From Paraphoma chrysanthemicola (lineage: Eukaryota; Ascomycota; Dothideomycetes; Pleosporales; Phaeosphaeriaceae), in contig JAGMWG010000005.1 in NCBI GenBank assembly GCA_020744225.1, forward strand, positions 1,736,001 to 1,800,000: a DNA stretch of 64,000 bases, given 5' to 3'. Positions 36,249 to 46,043 of the stretch are shown here, one piece after another. Made by a program: the position numbers and the translations under genes. The notes beneath the pieces are model-generated. The model was not told the origin of the DNA and searched no databases. It saw only the letters and a program-made list of their open reading frames with translations. Position 1 is the stretch's first letter, and each line of letters starts with the position of its first letter.

Positions 36249-36896
36249 GTAATTTTGAACTGGTGGTCTAGAGAGTGTCCATAGGTACGGCGTTTTAATC
36301 GTGTAGGATAGGCATTAGGCTTGGATTTTACTGCATAGCGAGTTGGCGTGACAGGGTATCAATGGGGCAAGGCTTTACAGTTTTGCACAATGCGAGATCC
36401 TTTCGTAACAAGGATGTGTAGAATTAAATCCAGAACTTTGTTTTTAGGAACATGCAGGTGTATCGATATTTCGAAAGCGTGCTAAGAATTATTCGTCGTT
36501 TTGTCGTCATCACCTGGGAAGTTTCAAGTAGCCGTCGCTCAAAAAGTCGGTGCCCGCACCTCCATCGACGCGACAGGCACAGATCGCAGCCACGACGGCT
36601 CAATCGGAGCACTGCCAAGCTGTTTTTGGGCGACTGCAAGTGGTTGATCGACCAAAGGATCCCCTGGTCGGATGCACACGGTGGCTGATGCTCAAGCTTT
36701 GACGTGAAATGCTTGAGTGTGCCTTGATTTTCAGCCCCACCGTCGTCATGTCCATGCTCAATCTGCATGCATAGTCAGGTACCGCACCCTCTCCACGTTA
36801 CCATGACATAGTACCAAAGTAGCCGGCGCATCGCTTGAAAAGAGCAGCGCGCACCCTCGCAATCATGCTGTGTATCCCTCGTCTTCGTCCTGGAAA
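36249..36896. other. Intergenic region
   Basis: 648 bp from the KOG1 stop to the phosphatase start. No gene was recognised. Confidence 0.4.
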
Positions 36897-38325
36897 ATGT
36901 CGCTCACTTCAGCCCTCGTCGGTCTCGCACTCGCATCCAGCGTCGCTGCTGCCTCTGCATTCGACCCGCTGCAGCATCTGGCAGGCATAAGTCCATATTT
37001 CGAGGACCCGCTTTTGGAAAGCAAGGCGCCGCAAGGATGCAACGTCACACGTGCCAGTATGCTCATTCGCCATGCTGCCATCTACGCGAATGACTTCGAC
37101 TGGGAGGAGTACATTGAACCATTCGTTGAGAAGCTGGGCAACACATCAGTCAATTGGCGCAGTGCAGGCCCGCTGGCATTTCTGTCAACATGGCAATCAC
37201 CCATTTCTGACGAAGAGCTGGAAGATCTCACCACCATCGGCAAACTCGAGGCATACAAGCTGGGCGTCGATGTACGCCTGCGTTACCCTGGCCTGAAAGA
37301 CCCGAGCAAGGTGTGGACATCGACAGCTGAAAGGACGGAACTCAGCGCCTCTTCCTTCATTGATGGATTGGTGGCTTCAAGCAACAACACAGAACGCGTT
37401 TCGGTTCAGGAGAATGCTGCGAGTGGAGCAGACTCGCTCACACCCTACAAAGGCTGCCCAAAGTACAGCTCGTCTTATGGCAGCAACCAGTCATCGGTAG
37501 TCAAACATCTAGCCTGATAAGTTAAAGCATCTTCTGACAAGAGCAGGTTTACAAAAAGATATACACAAAGCCTATCATCGCCCGTCTGCATGATCTTGCT
37601 CCTGGTTTCAATTTCACGTCTAACGACATCGTGGGCATGTATGTACTCCCTCCGATATCCCTATCGATCATCTACCTGACATATGCAACTGTAGGCAACA
37701 ACTTTGCGGCTACGAGACCGTGATTCACGGCTCCTCGCTCTTCTGCTCCTTGGACCTCTTTTCCCAAAACGATTGGCTATCCTTCGAATACATGAACGAC
37801 ATCCAATACTTCTACAACGCTGGTTACGGCAATGAAATCTCCGGAGTCTTGGGTTATCCCTGGTTGAATGCTTCCGCATCAAGTCTGCTTGGCAACAGCT
37901 CAAGCCAGGACATCTACGTCTCATTCACGCATCGCGAACTGCCGCCTACGGTCATAGTCGCACTCGGCATCTACAACAACTCTGCCTTATCAGGCGCAAA
38001 CGACATCAACGCGACAATGCCGCTAGACAAGCCAAACCACGGCCGTCTCTGGCAGTCGTCAGAAATCCTTCCGTTCTTGACCAACATCGCCATCGAGAGA
38101 ATGACGTGCGACAGCTATGGCTACGATTCTGGAGATTATGTCCGCGTCTTGGTGAATCAGAACCCGCAGCCGCTGGAATGCGCTAGTGGACCTGGTGAGA
38201 GCTGTTCGATTGCGGCTTTCCAGGACTTTGTCGAGGAGCGAGGAACATTGTTTGGCGATTATACTGAGAAGTGTGCTCCGGAGTATTCCAACTCGACGGA
38301 CATTCTCAGTATCTACGACTCATGA
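36897..38325 (+). CDS. Secreted histidine acid phosphatase-like protein
   Basis: Exons 36897-37496, 37547-37638 and 37695-38325 give 440 aa. The ATG at 36897 starts a clean signal peptide (MSLTSALVGLALASSVAAASA). An upstream in-frame ATG would mask it. The branch-2 histidine phosphatase fold is visible: MLIRHAAIYAND (R58-H59, in place of RHGxRxP), DLTTIGKLEAYKLGVDVRLRY, VWTSTAERTELSASSFIDGL, MQQLCGYETVIHGSSLFCSL, LSFEYMNDIQYFYNAGYGN and VSFTHRELPPTVIVALGIYN, where family members usually have an HD/HAE proton donor. Several N-glycosylation sequons and paired Cys fit an extracellular protein. The first motif is degenerate (HA instead of HG, and no second catalytic Arg at the usual spot), so activity is uncertain. 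Confidence 0.8.
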
Positions 38326-39137
38326 ATTACGAAGAGGAATTTGTGTATTTAATGATTTTAATTTCTAGAGGAGCGCTCCATCAGGTTCAAGAGCCCTCGC
38401 ATCGTGTAGGAAGGGGCAATGCTGTGCTGGATGGCAAGAGGATTAGGATGGCCTCACATGAACAGCCAGCGTCGAGCCAGGCTAGCCAACTCGAAGATGT
38501 GGCAAGCTTTAATAGTGTGCTTGGTAGTAGGCAGTCGGACAGGCGAATAGATTCTCGCTGCTCAGGACGATACCAATAATGACATCCTCTACACCACATC
38601 TCAAGCTCCTGAAGGCCACAAGTGACACGATATGATACATTTTATGGCAACTAAACCATGAATGATTCTCTTTGTTACAGCAGGAAAAGCCAAGCAGCCG
38701 CATCGGTGTTTTGTCACGTGCAAGTGCAGCCATAACCGCAACCCATCCTTGTCCCGCTGGCGTGGCTTGGTTGTGTAGCCGGACCTGCCTTAGCCTTGCG
38801 GCGTCCCGATCTGCGCTCTCCCTCGCGCGCCTTCGCACCGAGGCAGACAGAGAGCTCCTCAAGCTCGCAGATGCCTCGAATGACCCGTGTCCAGGCTATC
38901 TGACACGTGCATAATTGCGCGATGCAATCCCATGGTATCGCTCACCGAGTGCGTCTCGTATCGTCGATTTTGCGCAGAGCACTCGAGGACGTCATGACTA
39001 TGTACGCGCCTTAACTTTTGTGCTTGGCGCGAACTCAACGCGTCTGTGACATGTGTTACTTGTGTGTTGTCGCTATTGCTTCAATTTGTTCCTACAACTA
39101 CACAAGGGCCTGTGTTCTTTAATTGTTTAATTCGAAA
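38326..39137. promoter_or_regulatory. carB upstream region with two CACGTG boxes
   Basis: 812 bp upstream of the phytoene desaturase. Perfect CACGTG palindromes occur at 38715-38720 and 38904-38909, sites that bHLH regulators can bind. No gene is supported here. Confidence 0.4.
38715..38720. promoter_or_regulatory. CACGTG box upstream of carB
   Basis: Perfect palindrome 423 bp before the carB start. A second copy is at 38904-38909. Function is inferred only. Confidence 0.3.
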
Positions 39138-41014
39138 ATGGGCGAGTACATCCCTGACACGAGCGCGCGGCATCCCAGCGTCATCATCGTCGGCGCTGGA
39201 GCTGGCGGCGTCGCTACGGCTGCGCGGCTTGCGGCGGCGGGATGCAAAGTCACGGTTATTGAGAAGAATGAATTTTCTGGTGGGCGGTGCAGTTTGATCC
39301 ATCGAAATGAATACGTACGTTTTATTTATTTCTCTCGACGAGATGGATGGCGCGAATCTCACAAGTGTTGCTAAGAGTTGGGACATTGACGTTTATGCGT
39401 AGAGATTCGATCAAGGCCCGAGTTTACTTCTGCTTCCCCGATTGTTCCGCGAGACGTTTGACGATCTGGGAACCTCGTTGGAAGACGAAGGCGTACATCT
39501 TGTAAAATGCGAGCCGAATTACACGATCCATTTCCACGACAACACGGCTTTCAAACTCTCCACCGACATTGCGTTAATGAAGAATGAAATCGAGCGATTC
39601 GAGGGAAAAGACGGGTTCGAGCGGTATCTGGGCTTCTTGCAGGAGTCGCACCGGCATTACGAGCTGTCGATTATTCATGTCCTGAAGAAGAATTTCCCGA
39701 CGTTTTTCAGCATGATGCGACCAAAGTTTTTGCAGTATTTGCATGAGCTGCATCCGTTTGAGAGCGTGTATCGCAGAGCGAGCATGTATTTCTACACCGA
39801 GAGGTTAAGGAGAGTATTCACGTTTGCGAGCATGTATATGGGTATGAGCCCGTATGATGCACCGGGAACGTACAGTCTGTTGCAGTATACCGAGCTCGCG
39901 GAAGGAATTTGGTATCCGTTGGGTGGTTTCCATAAGGTTTGTTGTCCTGGTTTTTACACAAAATGATTCATTGACTTATTCTGCATAGGTTGTCGAAGCG
40001 CTCGTCAACATTGGAACTCGTCTAGGCGTGGAATACCAGTACAACAGCCCCATCAGCAAGATCCAACTCTCGCCCGACGGCAAACGCGCCGTTGGTGTAG
40101 AATTCCAGGACCCGTCTAAACCACCGCTCAAAGCCGACTTGGTAATTTGCAACGCAGACCTCACATATGCGTACAATGAGCTCCTGCCAAAAACCACCTA
40201 CGCCACCTCTCTCTCCAAACGCGAAACTTCGTGCTCAAGTATATCCTTCTACTGGGCCGTCGACAAACAATTTCCCGAACTCTCGCCACACAACATCTTC
40301 CTAGCCGAAGACTACAAGGAGTCGTTTGACAGCATCTTCAAAAAGCATCTCATTCCCGATCAGCCCAGCTTCTACGTCAACGTGCCCTCGCGCGTCGACC
40401 CATCTGCTGCCCCTGCGGGCTGTGACTCCATCGTCGTCCTCGTGCCCGTGGGCCACTTATTCGACTCCAAGTCCGACGCGCACAACGGCGCTGAGAATGC
40501 GCGTGGCGTTACGCAAGACTGGGACGCCATGGTCGCCGACGCGCGCCGCACAATCCTATCCACCATCGAAGCACGCTTGAATATTTCTCTAGCGCCGCAC
40601 ATCATCGACGAAGTCGTCAACACGCCGCCCTCATGGCGCACAAGCTTCAATCTCGACCGCGGCGCGATCTTAGGTCTGAGCCACTCATTCTTCAATGTCC
40701 TGTCCTTCCGACCTAAGATCAAACACGCGAGTATACAGGACTTGTATTTCGTCGGCGCGAGCGCGCATCCCGGGACAGGCGTGCCGATTGTGCTGGCTGG
40801 CGCGAAATTGGTGACGGAGCAAATCATGAGCGATTTGAACATGGCGGGCCGGGTGCCGGCGAATAAGGCTGCGGATGGGTATGGGGTGCAGAGAAGTGGC
40901 AAGAGTCCGTTGGATAGGAAGGTGGGGACCACGTGGTTGACATGGTTGGTTTACTTGTTGCTTGCTGTGTTGGCGAGTTTTGCGGCACTACGTGCGAGGA
41001 ACGGGGCTTGGTAG
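39138..41014 (+). CDS. carB: Phytoene desaturase (CarB / AL-1)
   Basis: Exons 39138-39314, 39403-39936 and 39989-41014 give 578 aa, the usual size for fungal CRTI-type desaturases. Residues about 14-50 are an FAD-binding Rossmann start (VIIVGAGAGGVATAARLAAAG, then VIEKNEFSGGRCS). Diagnostic CRTI segments follow: RFDQGPSLLLLP, FTFASMYMGMSPYDAPGTYSLLQYTEL, GIWYPLGGFHKVVEAL, SSISFYWAVD and the C-terminal signature DLYFVGASAHPGTGVPIVLAGAKL. A terminal membrane anchor (TWLVYLLLAVLASFAAL) ends the protein. The enzyme introduces double bonds into phytoene to give lycopene (and beyond in some fungi). It is the first gene of the four-gene retinal cluster. The ATG at 39138 is preferred over one 15 bp upstream; either is possible. 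Confidence 0.95.
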
Positions 41015-41510
41015 CGGGTAAGTACGTTTGAGGAAAGAGATGATGAGGGTGTACGGGATTCGAGATATAGAATTTGATAGATAGACCGACGCAGTAATTC
41101 CAATGATACACTTGAACAGTAAGTGTTCTCAACAATACTCAATGTCATGATGATTGCACTATTGGTATCCTCGTCACAGTACTTGATGGTTGAACTATCT
41201 TATTTTCGCGAAGTATGTAGTCATCAAGTATTCAAATTCGTGGCCGCACTCAAAAACAGATTCATGCTTGATGTAGATTTTATGTTCATGAAAAGTCACA
41301 AAATTGAGATTGTTCCTGAAAACAAACGCTACATGGAAGAAAACATCATTTGGGGAATCATCCTGCTGAAGGCCGTGACCAAAGAAAGTCCCTTGAGTGA
41401 GAAATCGTTCACCTGCCATTACATTACACCCCAGTATTTACAAATTTTGCCTCCTCTGCCTGCAATGATATCTGTGGGCTCCACACCGTGTATCACTTGA
41501 TATTTGTCTC
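41015..41510. other. Convergent intergenic carB / opsin
   Basis: 496 bp between convergent stops, relatively AT-rich. A 125-codon frame (41123-41500) here has no recognisable domain and overlaps the expected 3' UTRs, so it is not called a gene. Confidence 0.45.
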
Positions 41511-42691
41511 TTAAACAGTAGTAGTGGCGGTGTTGTGGTTTCCAACGGGATGTACATTAGCAGCAGGACCATCCTGCACACGTCAGTCATAATCCTCTCG
41601 TGCATTCTGACTATCAGATACGTACCGGTTGAACCTTCTCCCTCGTGTTAACGACAGCATCACCATCATAATCGCGGATGTTCAATCCAAGACGAGCAAG
41701 GTCGATGTCTCGGTGTCCCCAGATCAGGAGCGCGCCGAAGACGGGCTTGGCCAGGAAATCTAGGATACCGTAGAAGACGGCTTCAGAGTCGGGTGCAATG
41801 ACGTTGCCACCTTCGCTGAGACCCCATGCGATTGGGTAGAGAATCCCTGTGGTGGGTTAGTAGGTTAAAGACGAAGGTTGGAGCTCATGAAGATGTACAA
41901 AGCACTGCAGTGAGCGAACCGCACATGACGAATGCGCGCTCGATGTCGCGACCGAGACGTTTGGCATGGAGACGCGATTCCCACACTAGATGGTAGACGA
42001 TGTATCCAAGAGCAAAGCAGCCTGTTTCTAGTTAGTACACACGGGGTTAAGATGAGTGTATGAAACTGACCAAAAGCAAAGTATCCCCACTTGTACACAG
42101 ATGTTACAAGCGCACCAACAAGACCAGTCACAATCATAATCTCGTCAACCATGATGATAAAGAAGATTGTCGGCCACGGCAGACCAGCTGTGAGCAGGAG
42201 ATCGAGGAGCAATAGTGGCGTCGTGATGAACCAGTCGATGTATCGCACGTAGAAGATCGAGCGATATACGCCCGACACCTTTGGGTTTGAGCGCTGGTAC
42301 TCGACTCGGATGGGTGTGAAGCCAAGGTTGGAGCCCATGGTGAAGTATGCAATAGCGGCGACGAAGACGACGGACGCGGTCAGGTAGTGGAAGAGACGGT
42401 CGCGACGCTGCTTGCGGAATGCAAGGCCGATGAAGGCGAAGCCAGCGACTGTTGCATTGTTAGTGTATATTGTTGAAGAGTGGGCGAAGGAGCAGAAGGC
42501 ACGTACCAGTCATGGCGGCGCAGATAGCAAAGTAGAAGTCGGAGCCATGGTCAGTAATGGAGATGTCTGCCGTGGCTCCATTGACAGTGTTGGCTGTCAA
42601 AAGTCAATTTCCCACGTCCAGTCTATTGTGATCTCCCAAGACAAAACCTACTGTTGACATTGAGAACGTTATTCCTGGGTTGAAGCGTCAT
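41511..42691 (-). CDS. carO: Microbial-type opsin (CarO-like light-driven proton pump)
   Basis: Six exons (42691-42652, 42593-42507, 42448-42071, 42021-41899, 41846-41626, 41573-41511) give 303 aa. Seven helices can be traced: helix A (FYFAICAAMTVAGFAFIGLAF), B (ASVVFVAAIAYFTMGSN), C (YVRYIDWFITTPLLLLDLLL), D (IFFIIMVDEIMIVTGLVGAL), E, F (TAVLWILYPIAWGLSEGGN) and G (SEAVFYGILDFLAKPVFGALL). Key residues match bacteriorhodopsin: R111, D114 (acceptor, BR D85), D125 (donor, BR D96), D239 and the retinal Schiff-base lysine K243. A carboxylate at both D85 and D96 positions predicts outward proton pumping rather than a sensory role. Retinal should come from the adjacent CarX. An Ala/Thr-rich C-terminal tail (NTATTTV) follows. 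Confidence 0.93.
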
Positions 42692-43402
42692 TTTCGCAAA
42701 ATCTCGCGGTCTGAAGCCTTTTTACAACGGTTTTTAAATGGAGTATTTCGCTTGGCTGATATACAAGTGGAAGCTTGTCACTGCCACAGACTGGGCGCAT
42801 CCATACTGTATATCTGCTATCTGCCCTCTCCAGCCTGGCCCTATCCATGACGACATCCATCGTAGACACAACCGCACAACATCGGCAGATGCCGCGCGGT
42901 CATCTAAAAACGTTGTTTTTGTAGATCTGGGAGCATCATCGGCACCTAGTGCAGCAATCTCAATATCATCGGAGGGGCGAGTGGCCAATCAAAAGCTAGT
43001 GAAATATGATTGCAGCATGATGAAGTAATAGACGTTGACGTCCTGGTCAAGTGCCAGTAGTGCCCGCTGCTTCCGATGGAAGCCATGCCGGCATTAAGCT
43101 TTTGTGGATGCTTGGTTTGACATCACGCGGTGATTTGATTGTTCGATGCACGTCCTGTGGTGTTGAGTGAGATGATCGCACACCGTTGCGGTCGGGCCTT
43201 CTCCAGATCTACTAGGCCAGTGGAAGCATCCGATTTCAAGCCTTGTGCATTATTTGTCGAGGTTGACAATGGTAATTCTGTGATGTGAATTTTGTGCGCT
43301 AGAAAGCTAAACAAGATGAATCGACCAGAATGGCTGATTTATCATTTAGTGGCATTTTCCACTTGAAACCCGAGATCAGTTATGAATTACGAATTATTAC
43401 AT
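42692..43402. promoter_or_regulatory. Opsin promoter / carX 3' region
   Basis: 711 bp upstream of the opsin start. Isolated GATC words occur but no GATCGA copy that I can see. Short frames here carry no domain. Confidence 0.4.
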
Positions 43403-45544
43403 TTATCCTAGAGTAGCTATGATCTTTGCCCTTGTTCGATTCCAGAGACTTCCATTGCTCAGGTCCTCTGGAATGCTTCTGAGAGCGTCTACTTTCCTTT
43501 GCCGCTCAATGTGTTGCTCGCTGAACCAGTTCCCGTGCAGACCGTATGGTACTCTTGTAGGAAGTTTTATCTTGCACACAATATCTTTCATAGTCTTCGC
43601 GTCCAACACCCACAACTCGCTCTTCGCATTCGCCCTGCACTCTCCTAGTTCGTCCAGCTGGTCCTCGTTGAAGACGTAGAACATCAGGTAGCCATCGTCC
43701 TCTGAGAGTTTAGCCCCTGGCGAAACACCCTGAAGTCTTTGACGTGCGATGAATCTTGGTTCTTGGCCGAAGTGATTTGGTGGCAACTGGAAAGCCTTGA
43801 TTGGGTCATCTTGATCTCTCGAGGCTAGTATTTGATCAACCGTACGGTCGTCCACGCAACCAGTGATACTTTTTGGGGGCGCACTTTGTGCGCGGGCGAG
43901 GAGTTGTTTTACATCCATCCTTACGATCAGATCGATCTTTGTTGCCTTTCCCAATGCCGCACCAAATGACTCGTTCGATGTGCTGCAACCGTAAATGTAC
44001 CGCGCATCGGTCATGTCGGTCAATGGTGACACTGTAGGAAACTCAAAGGGAACCGCCGATAACGCAAACTGATGAGTGATCTCGTTGCGCGCCGCAGGTT
44101 CAACAGCGAAACGGTAGTAATACAACCGACATTGCTCTTGCTCATCGTATGAGATCGGGATCCGCGGGGGTGCGCTGCCAGAAGCATGCAAATCCTCCCT
44201 AGTCAGTAAGGGCGAGGTCTCGTCTAGTGACTTCTCCGGATCTTCGAAAAGCTCGTCATCATCGTAGCTGGCAAAGAACGACAAGGGCTTTCGTTTTGTT
44301 GTGTCTACGTGATCTGGGTGAGGTGGTGGCTCAATGTTGCCAGCGCTGAAGACCATCGAAGCCGAGGTCAAGCGACACGCGAGGAGATTAACGGCAGCCA
44401 CAGTGCCGTCTGTGCTGTACTCGTCCCATGTGTTGGCGGTGTGGAAAATGCAACAGCCCGAGGTCTCAAACCAACGTACTGACGTCGGATCCCGCCGTGG
44501 AAAGACGCCAAAGCGAGAGGGCTTCTTCGGCTCGTACAACATGACCGGGTTGTTCTTGAGAAGGTTTGCGGGGTCGAGAGAAAGGGGCAGGTCGAGGATG
44601 ATGGTGTGTCCTTTTGATACTCCAAAGTCGTGCATGAGCTTGCCACCGGAGCACCCTGGGACTGGCGCATTCATGATCGGCTGCAGGTCTGTACCCGAAT
44701 ATTGATCTCTCGACGGAACGAGAGAATAGTGGACGTAAGGTGGAGCGAAGCTGCAGTTGAAAAGAACGAGTTCTCCACTGGTCTGGTCGACCTTTGGATG
44801 TCCTGTTGTCCACTCCCTCATCCAGCTGAGCGGACCTGTACCACCGAAGGTAGTCGCAGATGCGCTCTCCGGCTTGTCGCCCTTTGCCTCTCCTTCAGCT
44901 TCAACGCCATTGAACCATCCGACTGTCTCAAGCTCGGGCAAGGTCACGCGAATGGGAGGCCCGCTCTCGCACGTCGCTAGCGCGCGTCCATCGTGGTAGA
45001 GGATGCTGGTGTTCGCTACGCTGATCCTCTTGATGGCAGTCTGCGGGCCAGGGAGATGAGAGAGCAGCACAATCAAGACGGCGCGGAAGATCCTCCAGAC
45101 TATCCAAAGAAGTCTCGAAAACGGACTGACAAGCGTGGCGATACTGGGAAGGATCGGGGTCCGCAGGGTACCGTGTTCGACACTGGCCAGGTAGACGTCC
45201 GTGAGAATGTACTGGTTGACAAAGTTGGGGACTGCGTGATGAGGCTTGATAGTCGAGCGTTCGAACCAGACGCCTGTGAGCATGCCATCGCCGTCGAACC
45301 AGTGGGATTCGCGTGCAAGATCAGAATTGGCGGCTGGGTTTCCGCCGTTTCTAACGTACATTCCACCGACAAGCTCTAGTGGGACTTCGCCCGTCCAGGT
45401 CACGGGAGTTGGCGTCCATGTTTGCGTGACAGGCGCGAAGTTGCCGGCAAGATAGCTGGAGGCATGTTAGAAGAGAGCGATGTTGGGGCGAGCAACGTAC
45501 GGATGGCATGCAGCTCGCGCTTTGTCGCGTCCTGGAATGGACAT
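43403..45544 (-). CDS. carX: Beta-carotene cleavage dioxygenase, retinal-forming (CarX)
   Basis: Two exons, 45544-45501 and 45455-43403 (45 bp intron), give 698 aa in frame, close to fungal CarX. The short first exon encodes MSIPGRDKARAACHP and completes the conserved YLAGNFAPVTQTWTPTPV. The carotenoid oxygenase propeller and its four iron-binding His are visible: TGHPKVDQTSGELVLFNCSF, LMHDFGVSKGHTIILD, CIFHTANTWDEYSTDG and VPYGLHGNWFSEQHIE. Other family segments are LVGGMYVRNGGNP and HWFDGDGMLTGV. Within this cluster the likely reaction is symmetric cleavage of beta-carotene to two retinals for the neighbouring opsin. Cleavage of torulene (the CarT role) cannot be excluded by sequence alone, but the neighbours favour CarX. 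It is divergent from carRA. Confidence 0.92.
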
Positions 45545-45783
45545 ATTACGGGGCGCAGTGAGTTCGCATGAGAGAATGCTGTGTCCACTGGGGTCGCCGT
45601 GGGCTCAGGTTATGGCATCCATGACCGCGAGAGGCACAGTTCGAGCAAGCATGTGAAAGAGAGGGCGCGCCAGGGTGCAAGTGCCCGTCTGGCACATGTC
45701 TCCTGAGGATGCGCGCGGCATGATGCAATGTCTCCGCAAGTTGCTCTTGACAGCCCTGCTCGGCCGTTGACTTGATGTGCGTA

Positions 45784-45791
45784 GATCGATC
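45784..45791. promoter_or_regulatory. GATCGATC, candidate White Collar site
   Basis: The palindrome contains GATCGA on both strands, the core recognised by the GATA-type White Collar complex in Neurospora. It is located about 247 bp from the carX ATG and 253 bp from the carRA ATG. Confidence 0.4.
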
Positions 45792-45799
45792 GCAAGTCG

Positions 45800-45807
45800 T
45801 GACGTCA
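45800..45807. promoter_or_regulatory. TGACGTCA, perfect CRE palindrome
   Basis: An eight-base CRE, the consensus for Atf1/CREB-type bZIP factors involved in fungal stress and light responses. It lies eight bases from GATCGATC. Confidence 0.45.
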
Positions 45808-46043
45808 ACTCAACCTTGCACTAAGCCGCATGCGCGCGTCCGCCACGAGCTTCGCGCCGGTGACCGCGTCTCAACGAAGGCGCAACAAATCCATCATGGC
45901 CGCCTGTCTTGCAGCGAATACTGTGCCTGACACTACCCGGCTGCGGCTTAGTCTGCCAATCTGCGTGCGAGTCTCTGTCTTTGATCTGACGCGGACTGCA
46001 CGTTTCTCAGGGCACATCAGACGAAAGCCTCGACGCCGTCACC

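Larger units (their letters stand above)
45545..46043. promoter_or_regulatory. Shared divergent promoter carX / carRA
   Basis: 499 bp between the divergent carX and carRA starts. It contains GATCGATC and TGACGTCA nine bases apart near the middle, candidate light (White Collar) and bZIP sites. Co-induction of carotene synthesis and cleavage would follow. Confidence 0.55.

Noticed and set aside
41123..41500. 125-codon plus frame between carB and opsin
   Set aside because: AT-rich, no recognisable domain, and occupies the region expected to be convergent 3' UTRs.
43403..45544. CarT (torulene-cleaving) identity for the oxygenase
   Set aside because: Family motifs alone fit both. Adjacency to carRA, carB and the opsin favours retinal-forming CarX.
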